This document shows positions 8,228-14,706 of a DNA stretch of 64,000 nt, piece after piece. Under the pieces are notes generated by a model that was given only the letters and a program-made list of their open reading frames with translations, searched no databases and had not been told where the DNA came from. Position numbers and translations under genes: made by a program. Each line of letters starts with the position of its first letter. Positions within the stretch are counted from its first letter, which is position 1. The DNA comes from Chryseobacterium oleae (GTDB lineage: Bacteria; Bacteroidota; Bacteroidia; Flavobacteriales; Weeksellaceae). Location: assembly GCF_900115055.1 (NCBI RefSeq), contig NZ_FOVD01000009.1:62001-126000 (forward strand), written 5' to 3'.

Positions 8228-9757
8228 ATGGAAAACATATTATCTGGTTTTCAATTGCGTAATGTAAATTTTAAAAACGAAATTCTGGCTGGCCTTACAG
8301 TGGCCATGACGATGATTCCTGAATCATTATCCTTTGCCATTCTTGCAGGGCTCTCGCCTCTTACGGGATTATATGCTGCATTTTTAATGGGAATCGTAAC
8401 CGCTGTTTTTGGCGGCAGACCGGGAATGGTTTCCGGAGGCGCGGGCGCAACAGTTGTTGTTTTAATAGCATTAGCTTCATCTCATGGCGTTCAGTATCTT
8501 TTTGGAGCTGTGATACTGGCCGGAATTATTCAGATCCTGGTAGGAACATTTAAACTCGGAAAATTTGTACGGCTTATTCCGCAGCCGGTGATGTACGGGT
8601 TCTTAAATGGGCTTGCCGTTATTATTTTTATGGCTCAGGTAGCTCAGTTTAAAGTTGTCAAGGAAGGCATCAGTACATGGATGGAAGGTTCAGCATTATT
8701 GATTATGGCAGGTTTAACGGCTGTTACGGTTATCATTGTCTTAGTTTTTCCAAAGATCACCAAGGCTGTTCCCTCGTCATTAGTGGCCATTATTATCGTT
8801 TTTGCGCTGGTTTACTTCTTTAATATTGACACCAAAAAGGTTATAGATATTGCTTCAGTAAGTGGTTCTCTGCCTTCTTTTCATATTCCGGAAATTCCAT
8901 TGAGTATGGACACGTTAAAAATTATTTTCCCTTATTCTATAGTGATGGCAGGAGTCGGTTTAATTGAATCTTTACTGACCCTGAATATGGTGGATGAGAT
9001 AACCAATACCAAAGGAAAATCTGATAAAGAAGCAGTAGCACAGGGCATCGCCAATATCACCAATGGGTTTTTCGGAGGAATGGGAGGCTGTGCGATGGTC
9101 GCTCAGACATTAGTGAATATCGGAGCCGGTGCAAGAACCAGAATTTCTGCTATTGTGGGTGCGTTAACTATCCTTTTTATCATCCTTTTCGGTGGTTCTG
9201 TCATAGAGCAGATCCCGATGGCCGCTTTGGTGGGTGTCATGATGATGGTAGCCATAACGACTTTTGAGTGGGCTTCATTCCGAATCATTACCAAAATGCC
9301 TAAATCTGATATATTTGTGGGCGTACTTGTCGCTATCGTCACGGTTGTTCTTCATAATCTTGCTTTGGCTGTATTAATTGGGGTTATTATTTCGGCGCTG
9401 GTTTTTTCCTGGGATAGTGCAAAAAGAATCAGGGCAAGAAAATCTGTTGATGAATCAGGTAATAAGGTATATGAAATTTACGGACCTCTGTTCTTTGGCA
9501 GTACTACTGCATTTTTGGAAAAATTTGATATTGCCAATGATCCAGAGAATATTATTATAGATTTTAAGGAATCACGGGTAGTTGACATGTCAGCGATTGA
9601 AACTCTTAATAAAATCACTGAAAAATACAAAGCACAGAATAAACATGTTGTTCTTAAACATTTAAGTCCCGATTGTATCCAGCTTCTGAACAATGCCCAT
9701 GGCTTTATTGAGGTGAATATTCAGGAAGATCCCACCTATAAAGTGATGCCAAAGTAG
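8228..9757 (+). CDS. SulP/SLC26 family anion transporter with STAS domain (509 aa)
   Basis: The N-terminal ~400 residues are membrane-spanning and start with the SulP signature (LAGLTVAMTMIPESLSFAILAGLSP, residues ~20-44 quoted in part as MTMIPESLSFAIL), followed by GRPGMVSGGAGATVV. The C-terminal ~90 residues form a STAS domain (IIIDFKESRVVDMSAIETL). SulP proteins carry sulfate, bicarbonate or other anions across the inner membrane; the substrate cannot be read from sequence. Length is usual for bacterial members. It is monocistronic, between its own promoter and a hairpin at 9765-9788. Confidence 0.9.
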   Translation: MENILSGFQLRNVNFKNEILAGLTVAMTMIPESLSFAILAGLSPLTGLYAAFLMGIVTAVFGGRPGMVSGGAGATVVVLIALASSHGVQYLFGAVILAGIIQILVGTFKLGKFVRLIPQPVMYGFLNGLAVIIFMAQVAQFKVVKEGISTWMEGSALLIMAGLTAVTVIIVLVFPKITKAVPSSLVAIIIVFALVYFFNIDTKKVIDIASVSGSLPSFHIPEIPLSMDTLKIIFPYSIVMAGVGLIESLLTLNMVDEITNTKGKSDKEAVAQGIANITNGFFGGMGGCAMVAQTLVNIGAGARTRISAIVGALTILFIILFGGSVIEQIPMAALVGVMMMVAITTFEWASFRIITKMPKSDIFVGVLVAIVTVVLHNLALAVLIGVIISALVFSWDSAKRIRARKSVDESGNKVYEIYGPLFFGSTTAFLEKFDIANDPENIIIDFKESRVVDMSAIETLNKITEKYKAQNKHVVLKHLSPDCIQLLNNAHGFIEVNIQEDPTYKVMPK

Positions 9758-9764
9758 CTGAATA

Positions 9765-9788
9765 GAGACTGTTATAAAAGACAGTCTC
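9765..9788 (+). terminator. Hairpin after sulP
   Basis: GAGACTGT (9765-9772) and ACAGTCTC (9781-9788) form a perfect 8-bp stem 7 bp after the stop codon. There is no clean T-run, so termination is likely rather than certain. Confidence 0.45.
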
Positions 9789-10018
9789 CACGCACATCCT
9801 ATTCATTAATTATTTTTATTAAACAATTTAAACATCTTAAAATAATTCACACATATGTGTATTTAATTTGTTAATTTTAATTAAATTTTGCTTTTTAAGA
9901 GTTTTTTTATGCGTTTTTAAGAATTAGATTCTAATTTTTATTTAAATTTGAAAACGAACAAACAGATTATTTATTTATTAATTAAAAAAAAACATGTAAG
10001 TAATGGTCTGTTTACACT

Positions 10019-10368
10019 AAGGTCAATAGTTAAAAATATTACGAATAAAACTGCATGAAAGAGCTTTAATAGGTTATATATATTCTTACAGAAAAAGTCT
10101 GAAGCATAAAAGAGGTCTTACCTGAGTCTATTGAATAAGAATACTGCGGAGGAGATGAAAACGAGAAAGTATTCTTAAGACATCCATAACCTGAAAACTG
10201 AATTATCGGCAGACCACTCCATAGACTGCCGGCTGTACACATACCAAGTATAGCACAGCGCTTACTATTCCCCTTTACTGCTGCCGTTGAGATTTTTCTT
10301 GGCGTGATTTTATTTTAAAACAGTCTGTTCATTCACCGTAAGAGTGGAATAAATGACCTATTGACTTT
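10019..10368 (+). ncRNA. Putative ~350-nt structured RNA upstream of two HTH genes
   Basis: AAGGTCAATAG (10019-10029) pairs with CTATTGACTTT (10358-10368) as an 11-bp closing stem with one wobble. Inside it, GGTTAT/ATAACC, AAGAATACT/AGTATTCTT and CGGCAG/CTGCCG form further helices. No long open frame is present. The end sits 36 bp before the HTH gene at 10405, so it may be an independent RNA or a 5' leader. I could not match it to tmRNA, RNase P, 6S or SRP RNA. Alternatively the end repeats could be terminal inverted repeats of a small mobile element, but I see no target duplication. Confidence 0.4.
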
Positions 10369-10404
10369 AATTCATGAATTTAAATAAGAAATAGTACTCA
10401 AAAC

Positions 10405-10842
10405 ATGTTATATAAAGAAATTCACATAGGAAAGTTTATCAAGGAGATGGTTGATGAGAATGAGATACCCATGGAGAGGATCTGTAATTTTCTCAATAAG
10501 GATGATGAGTTTATTGAAAATGTTTATAAAAGCAAATCCATTGATGCGGAACTGCTTTTGAGATGGAGCAAGCTGCTGGAATATGATTTTTTCAGGCTGT
10601 ACAGTTCACACCTTATCCTGTATGCACCGCCGTCTGCTGTGAAGAAAAACCAGGACCAGAAGAAATCTGATAAAATTCCTTATTTCAGGAAAAATATTTA
10701 TACCCAGGAAATCAAAGATTTTATCATGAAAAGGATTTTGTCCGGTGAAATGACGTATGGCGAAGTGATCAAAGAATATTCTATTCCGAAAAGCACCCTT
10801 CACCGATGGCTTCAGAAAAATAATGATAATACTAACGGATAA
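10405..10842 (+). CDS. Small helix-turn-helix protein (145 aa)
   Basis: The C-terminal ~50 residues contain a helix-turn-helix of the transposase/psq type: EIKDFIMKRILSGEMTYGEV followed by SIPKSTLHRWLQ. The N-terminal part (KFIKEMVDENEIPMERICNFL) also looks helical and could be a dimerisation region. No DDE catalytic domain follows, so this is a DNA-binding protein rather than a transposase. The next gene has the same design and starts 12 bp downstream. Confidence 0.65.
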   Translation: MLYKEIHIGKFIKEMVDENEIPMERICNFLNKDDEFIENVYKSKSIDAELLLRWSKLLEYDFFRLYSSHLILYAPPSAVKKNQDQKKSDKIPYFRKNIYTQEIKDFIMKRILSGEMTYGEVIKEYSIPKSTLHRWLQKNNDNTNG

Positions 10843-10854
10843 ACAGAACTCATT

Positions 10855-11202
10855 ATGCGCCCCAATTACAAGAAGATCTACTATGATATGCTGAGACTGG
10901 AACATCCGGAAAAGCTGAAAGACCCAAAAATCAAGGAACTCCTCGGAAAACTCAATACGACTGAAGATGTACTGAATTTTAATGAAAAGATTTTTGCACA
11001 GTCCAAAGAAAGCCAGATCAACAATCAGAAACTTAAAACCTACGATAAGAAAACCATGTTCAAGCTTTTACAGTATCAACAAAAGCATGGATTTTCTACC
11101 AGCTACATGTCCAGAAAATATAAGATCAGCAGAACAACGATCATGAACTGGAAAAAAACTTTTGAAGAGGAAATAGAACAAGTAATTAATGCCGGCGAAT
11201 AA
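10855..11202 (+). CDS. Small helix-turn-helix protein (115 aa)
   Basis: The C-terminus carries a helix-turn-helix (GFSTSYMSRKYKISRTTIMN) like that of the preceding protein; the N-terminal half is charged and helical. It is co-transcribed with 10405-10842 and ends in an intrinsic terminator. The two may form a heteromeric regulator; target unknown. Confidence 0.6.
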   Translation: MRPNYKKIYYDMLRLEHPEKLKDPKIKELLGKLNTTEDVLNFNEKIFAQSKESQINNQKLKTYDKKTMFKLLQYQQKHGFSTSYMSRKYKISRTTIMNWKKTFEEEIEQVINAGE

Positions 11203-11218
11203 TTCACCGGCATTTTTT
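11190..11218 (+). terminator. Intrinsic terminator after the HTH gene pair
   Basis: TGCCGG (11190-11195) pairs with CCGGCA (11207-11212) and is followed by TTTTTT; the stop codon of the second HTH gene is inside the loop. Confidence 0.75.
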
Positions 11219-11494
11219 GTAGAAGACATTCACGAATAATTTAAGTATAGGGTATTGAAATGAAAAAAAATGAAAAAAAAATTTCAGCTTTGTTCAGGAT
11301 CATTTACACTTGACTTTAATTTTATCATAAATAATTCAATATTTATTTCAAAAAAAGTTAATACACAATTTACATATGTGATTATTTAATATAAAAAGTT
11401 CAAAAAAACGAGTTATAAATTAATATATATTTTTGTACAGTGGTTAAGGTGAGGGTTAAATTCTTCTTGCTTTACCCCGTAAAAAACATATTTG

Positions 11495-12229
11495 ATGAAA
11501 CTCCCTATACTCTTTATACCAAAGACAAGGTATAAGTATTTTCTTCTCATTAAACGAAACTATACATCCGAAAAATATATTATTCCTATCGGGAAAGACT
11601 GTCATCCCGCACATACTTTAAAAATACTTAATATTCGGATTCAAAGCCTTCCCTATGATTGGCTCCGGCTGAAATCTATTTTGGGTCTGAAGATTGTAAG
11701 GGAAAATATACAGGATCGTTTTATGTTTTTTCTGGATGATCTCAGGAAAAATGAAAGAGGCAATACGTATGCTAAAAAATATCCTGATACTGAATTTACC
11801 CATTCCAAAGCTGTCATCAACGATCTTAAGCTGCGGAAAACTTTTGAAAAGCGCTGTTCCCTATGTATGCATATTATTGAAAACCAATCTGTAGCCTATT
11901 TGTACACTTTTGGAATCAATGATTTTAAGACTTCAGAAGATGTTGATTTTTTTTGTGAAACGGTATATGATTTTACAAAGATTCTGAAAACAAAAGATTC
12001 TCTTCATATGTATATTCGTTTTGATGAACATATTACGAATGAAGAAATTTGCCAAGCATTGCTTACCAGAATAAAAAAAATACCGAAGGTGCATATTACC
12101 ACCTATATCCGGCAAAAAGAAAAGTTTGGAATCTGGGGCAATGAAAAAGAATATCCGAAATTGTACAAGCGTCTGAATCTGCCCATCAGGCAGGTATTTC
12201 CAAAATTCTATTTAATCAACGATAAATAA
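11495..12229 (+). CDS. DUF1796-like putative papain-type cysteine peptidase (244 aa)
   Basis: Residues ~30-55 read IPIGKDCHPAHTLKILNIR followed by SLPYDWL, matching the DUF1796 opening pattern (Gly, catalytic-type Cys, hydrophobic spacer, Ser-x-Pro-[FY]-Asp-Trp). A conserved-looking His near FTHSKAV and an Asp in the second half could complete a triad; this is inference. A TATTTTTG box near 11430 is a candidate promoter. The gene is plus-strand and converges on the Y-RNA cluster. Proteins of this type are often found beside glycan or defence genes; function is unproven. Confidence 0.5.
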   Translation: MKLPILFIPKTRYKYFLLIKRNYTSEKYIIPIGKDCHPAHTLKILNIRIQSLPYDWLRLKSILGLKIVRENIQDRFMFFLDDLRKNERGNTYAKKYPDTEFTHSKAVINDLKLRKTFEKRCSLCMHIIENQSVAYLYTFGINDFKTSEDVDFFCETVYDFTKILKTKDSLHMYIRFDEHITNEEICQALLTRIKKIPKVHITTYIRQKEKFGIWGNEKEYPKLYKRLNLPIRQVFPKFYLINDK

Positions 12230-12276
12230 GTGAGGCCTTTTGCTCTTCAGACTTTCTGATCGTATTAATTATTTTA

Positions 12277-12427
12277 AAACAAGGCAACAGCTGAGCGTGT
12301 AGTCGTGCTCTAACCAACTGAGCTACTCTTCCTATGACAGACTGTGTTTTTTTGGTGGAAGAGACGGGACTCGAACCCGTGACCCCGTCGTGATGAGCGA
12401 AGTAACACTGTTCTACGGCACTTGTTT
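12277..12427 (-). ncRNA. Y-RNA-like gene Y1 with permuted tRNA-like domain and encoded CCA
   Basis: Outer stem AAACAAG/CTTGTTT, the conserved TGCCGTAG, then middle stem AACAG/CTGTT enclose a tRNA in permuted order: T-arm (ACGGG, TTCGAGT, CCCGT), acceptor 3' strand CTCTTCC, a 24-nt linker beginning ACCA, acceptor 5' strand GGAAGAG, D-arm (GCTC/GAGC). The acceptor pairs 7/7. The anticodon-equivalent stem pairs poorly. An encoded CCA after the discriminator A suggests it could be cut like a tRNA. Last unit of the Y-RNA operon; ends in TTTT. Confidence 0.72.
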
Positions 12428-12439
12428 ATTTTTTTATTA

Positions 12440-12568
12440 AAAAGAGGCAAAAGTCGAAAAGACAGACATGCACCTTTCTCCTTACTGTTATTCAGGTATA
12501 TTGCACTTTTCTTAGATTTTGAGGTCTAATTTCCTACTCGAAGTAAGCCTTTTCTACGGCACTCTTTT
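12440..12568 (-). ncRNA. Y-RNA-like gene Y2 (no recognisable tRNA domain)
   Basis: Outer stem AAAAGAG/CTCTTTT, conserved TGCCGTAGA, middle stem AAAAGGC/GTCTTTT (one wobble) and the conserved TTACTTCG are present as in Y1. The interior lacks a TTCGA T-loop but has a hairpin TTAGA/TCTAA and a possible GCA/TGC helix. The 3' end runs into TTTTT, consistent with an intrinsic terminator. Confidence 0.6.
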
Positions 12569-12573
12569 ATTGA

Positions 12574-12717
12574 AGCCAAGGTTATAATGTTAGAATCTTT
12601 CTTTTTCACCTGCTCTGCCCAATTGAACTACAGTCCCTTTACAAAAGAGATGGCAGGATTCGAACCTGCAACCTGGTGAACCGTAATCGAAGTATGATTC
12701 TGAGACGACACTTAACT
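12574..12717 (-). ncRNA. Y-RNA-like gene Y3 with permuted tRNA-like domain
   Basis: Outer stem AGTTAAG/CTTGGCT (two wobbles), TGTCGTCTC, middle stem AGAATC/GATTCT, then ATACTTCG. The tRNA-like domain has anticodon-type stem TCACC/GGTGA (5/5), T-arm GCAGG/CCTGC with TTCGAAT, a closed acceptor hairpin TCTCTTT/AAAGGGA with a TGT loop, and a D-arm GTTC/GAGC. Confidence 0.75.
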
Positions 12718-12787
12718 TTTTATATTTACTTTAATAACTCATTTTAACTTGAGTTGTATTCTATCTGGATAATCCTTTTTATTTTTA

Positions 12788-12930
12788 AATCAAGGTAATA
12801 TTGAAAGGATCTTCCGTGCATTTGCTCTACCAGCTGAGCTACCTCTCCTTTTCGAGGGAAAAGGCAGGATTCGAACCTGCGACCCAATGTTTCTAAATCC
12901 CGAAGTATGATCCTAAAACGACACTTGATT
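12788..12930 (-). ncRNA. Y-RNA-like gene Y4 with permuted tRNA-like domain
   Basis: Outer stem AATCAAG/CTTGATT, TGTCGTTTT, middle stem AGGATC/GATCCT, ATACTTCG. The tRNA-like domain has stem CATT/AATG, T-arm GCAGG/CCTGC with TTCGAAT, closed acceptor CTTTTCC/GGAGAGG (7/7 with two wobbles) and D-arm GCTC/GAGC. Stem sequences differ from Y3 and Y5 while pairing is kept. Confidence 0.78.
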
Positions 12931-12936
12931 ATTTGT

Positions 12937-13064
12937 AAGCAGGGCATTTGGCCAAACAGAAACTTACGACAGAGCGATACCCTTACGCCATCTGTTTCCA
13001 GAACAGGATTCGAACCTGTATTGCTGTCACCCAACGAAGCAATTCTGTTTTACGGCACCTGCTT
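12937..13064 (-). ncRNA. Y-RNA-like gene Y5 with compact permuted tRNA-like domain
   Basis: The clearest unit. Outer stem AAGCAGG/CCTGCTT, internal loop TGCCGTA / GGCCAAATGC, middle stem AAACAGA/TCTGTTT, internal loop with TTGCTTCG, then anticodon-type stem GACAG/CTGTC, T-arm ACAGG/CCTGT with TTCGAAT, a 4-bp acceptor TCTG/CAGA capped by GAAA, and D-arm GGCG/TCGC. The GNRA-type cap shows the acceptor end is meant to stay closed. Its 5' end overlaps the last codons of the gene at 13050-13286. Confidence 0.82.
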
Positions 13065-13286
13065 TGTATTTTTCCAACGGGTCTTTCTGTATTTTTTCCA
13101 GTTTCTCTGGTAATTTTCCTGATGGGAATTCACCGTTTCAATACCGTGCGGAAAGCAATACGAACAGCCCATTTCATTTCCATACTTTAATCTTGAGATC
13201 TGTATTCCGGAAATTTTCTTTGGAAAATCAATGAGTCCATAATCATTGATCCCGAAAGATTGTTTTAATGTTGTGAATTTTTTCAT
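13050..13286 (-). CDS. Small basic protein within the Y-RNA operon (78 aa)
   Basis: No family recognised. The 78-aa protein is basic toward the C-terminus (RNWKKYRKTRWKNTK) and has a CSYC motif near residue 42 that could bind metal or RNA. It lies between two groups of Y-RNA-like genes and its last codons plus stop (GTG CCG TAA) are the conserved Y-RNA motif of Y5, so coding sequence and RNA share about 15 bp. Probably an RNA-binding partner of the Y RNAs; inference from position and charge. Confidence 0.55.
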   Translation of the reverse strand: MKKFTTLKQSFGINDYGLIDFPKKISGIQISRLKYGNEMGCSYCFPHGIETVNSHQENYQRNWKKYRKTRWKNTKQVP

Positions 13287-13444
13287 GTCTATTGAGAATT
13301 AACCTCAATACACAGTTCCTTTAAGACAGGGTTTATCAATTTTCATGGTTACTTATTTTTTTTATATTGTAAAATCTACCTAAATAATGAAGTGAAAAGT
13401 TCAAACAGCTTAACAAGTCCCAAAACCGGCAGTAAAATTACTGT

Positions 13445-13900
13445 TCATATCAGTAAAAAGATTGTCACTTTACTTAGGAAGCTTGGATTACTTTTTGAAT
13501 CTATCAATCCCTGTTTATATTTTTTTTTAAACACAGGAATATGATTGGTCTTTTTTAAACTATCCGTTTCGAGATCTTTTAAAACACTCCGTGCATAATC
13601 ACTGAGAACCTTTTTATCACCTCTGAAAACAATATCTTTTAAAATAGCATTTCCAGAATAGCTTAAAGAACTTTTATAAATCTCCACAGCATTTTTCATT
13701 TCCGAATCTTTCGGTTCAGATAAAATCCAAAATTTCCCTGCTTCATCTAAAAATCCTGCTTCATAATAAATCCGTCCCAGTTTTTCTCTTAAAGAAAGAT
13801 CGTCGGGATATTGATTGACAGCATTTCTAAGTCTGTCACATGCTTTTTTCTTTCTGCCTTCCTCAAGATCCTTCTCTATTTTGTAAAAGATATTCTCCAT
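13445..13900 (-). CDS. TPR-like protein in the Y-RNA operon (151 aa)
   Basis: The ATG at 13900 is chosen because the frame upstream runs through Y-RNA gene Y6. The N-terminal half reads as one or two tetratricopeptide-like helical hairpins (KACDRLRNAVNQYPDDLSLR, then KLGRIYYEAGFLDEAGKFW), resembling DUF6584-type proteins. The C-terminus is basic. TPR repeats suggest a protein-protein adaptor. Same strand and operon as the Y RNAs. Confidence 0.6.
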   Translation of the reverse strand: MENIFYKIEKDLEEGRKKKACDRLRNAVNQYPDDLSLREKLGRIYYEAGFLDEAGKFWILSEPKDSEMKNAVEIYKSSLSYSGNAILKDIVFRGDKKVLSDYARSVLKDLETDSLKKTNHIPVFKKKYKQGLIDSKSNPSFLSKVTIFLLI

Positions 13901-13913
13901 ACTTATGATTAAA

Positions 13914-13998
13914 AAACCAAGCAATAAGTCATAAGCGTTTTTGAATGTATTCAAATTGGAAGTTTGACGATGAAACGCTTATTGTACGGCATTGGCCT
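13914..13998 (-). ncRNA. Y-RNA-like gene Y6 (short, no tRNA domain)
   Basis: Outer stem AGGCCAA/TTGGTTT (two wobbles), TGCCGTACA opposite GACTTATTGC, then a 10-bp middle stem ATAAGCGTTT/AAACGCTTAT and a small apical hairpin TCAAA/TTTGA. The 3' end continues into TTTTTT. This is the architecture of simple Y RNAs without a tRNA-like module. Confidence 0.68.
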
Positions 13999-14002
13999 GT
14001 TT

Positions 14003-14078
14003 GTACCGGGCATTTGGCGAAAAGACTCTGTTCAATGAAAAGTCGAAGAAGTTCTTTCCTTACGGCACCGGATCAATA
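14003..14078 (-). ncRNA. Y-RNA-like gene Y7, first transcribed unit
   Basis: CCGG/CCGG closes an internal loop TGCCGTA / GCCAAATGC, the same pair of loop sequences as in Y5, followed by middle stem GGAAAGA/TCTTTTC (one wobble) and an apical loop containing CTTCG. The inferred transcription start from the promoter at 14086-14121 lies at its 5' end. Confidence 0.65.
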
Positions 14079-14085
14079 ACAATTG

Positions 14086-14121
14086 CAAAGTTATTCTTTA
14101 AGTGCGCATTCTTTTTACGCA
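14086..14121 (-). promoter_or_regulatory. Island promoter/operator 1 (Y-RNA operon)
   Basis: Reading the minus strand: TGCGTA, AAAAGAA, TGCGCA (14103-14121), 9 bp, then the exact -7 box TAACTTTG (14086-14093). The same 36-bp layout occurs at four other places in the island. The element occupies the position of a -33 box, so an activator or an alternative sigma factor may bind it. Confidence 0.75.
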
Positions 14122-14144
14122 GTTTATTTTTTATTTGTGTTTTT

Positions 14145-14594
14145 TTAAATACTGATATACAGTTTTTGTCCTTTTCTCATGGCCTCTTCTGCAAATTTTT
14201 TAAAAATGGGATAATAGTAGTTTTCGAAGTCATCATACAGATATTCTTTCCTGCTACAATTTTTGATAGATTCTAAAGTCAGCAGAAAATCATCTGCATT
14301 GATCTCAGTACATTGAGCGCTGATATCCTGCCAGCCAGTGCATTCATTGTTTTGTCTTACAAATTCCGGCAATTTGCTGTATTCTACCGGGGTAATCCCT
14401 TCATAAAACCAATAATTCAAATATCCTCTGAAAGTTCCGCCTCCAAAGAGCACCGCTTCCTGCTTCCCTTCCGATTCTGTCAGCAACATATATTCTTCAC
14501 CACAATCGGGTTCTCCGCAGCATGGACACAGACAAAGATGTGTTAAATCTTCTCTGGTGAAAGGATTTCCCTGATATTGATAGGTTTCGGGCAT
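14145..14594 (-). CDS. Uncharacterised zinc-ribbon-like protein downstream of TROVE (149 aa)
   Basis: No family recognised. It has a cysteine cluster CLCPCCGEPDCGEEY near residue 21 that could hold a zinc ion, followed by a mixed alpha/beta body rich in aromatic residues. The ATG at 14594 is preferred over 14660 because the extra upstream sequence overlaps an intergenic repeat (gatcgtcacgaggaacgaag, 14611-14630). It is the second gene behind the TROVE promoter, after a hairpin at 14677-14706. Confidence 0.55.
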   Translation of the reverse strand: MPETYQYQGNPFTREDLTHLCLCPCCGEPDCGEEYMLLTESEGKQEAVLFGGGTFRGYLNYWFYEGITPVEYSKLPEFVRQNNECTGWQDISAQCTEINADDFLLTLESIKNCSRKEYLYDDFENYYYPIFKKFAEEAMRKGQKLYISI

Positions 14595-14676
14595 GGTGTT
14601 ATTATTTTGATCGTCACGAGGAACGAAGTGACGAAGCAATCTCATTAGATCATTCATCAATAATCATTCATCATTT

Positions 14677-14706
14677 ATAAAAGCAGTGCCTTTTACAGCA
14701 CCACTT
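14677..14706 (-). terminator. Hairpin at the end of the TROVE gene
   Basis: AAGTGGTGC and GCACTGCTT pair with two wobbles across the TROVE stop codon, then TTTT follows. It may be a partial terminator between TROVE and the next gene. Confidence 0.5.

Noticed and set aside
10405..11202. IS3/IS66-type transposase pair
   Set aside because: Both proteins have only an HTH; no DDE domain and no matching terminal repeats around the pair.
12744..13190. Several 70-96 codon frames across the Y-RNA cluster on both strands
   Set aside because: They follow tRNA-like sequence (for example the T-arm translated as 'RTCIAV') and have no promoter or family match.
12277..14078. Reading GTGCCG-N14-TTCG, repeated upstream of each unit, as a dedicated promoter
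   Set aside because: The spacing is constant and tempting, but in each unit the flanking bases pair with sequence downstream of the tRNA-like domain, so it is part of the RNA stem.
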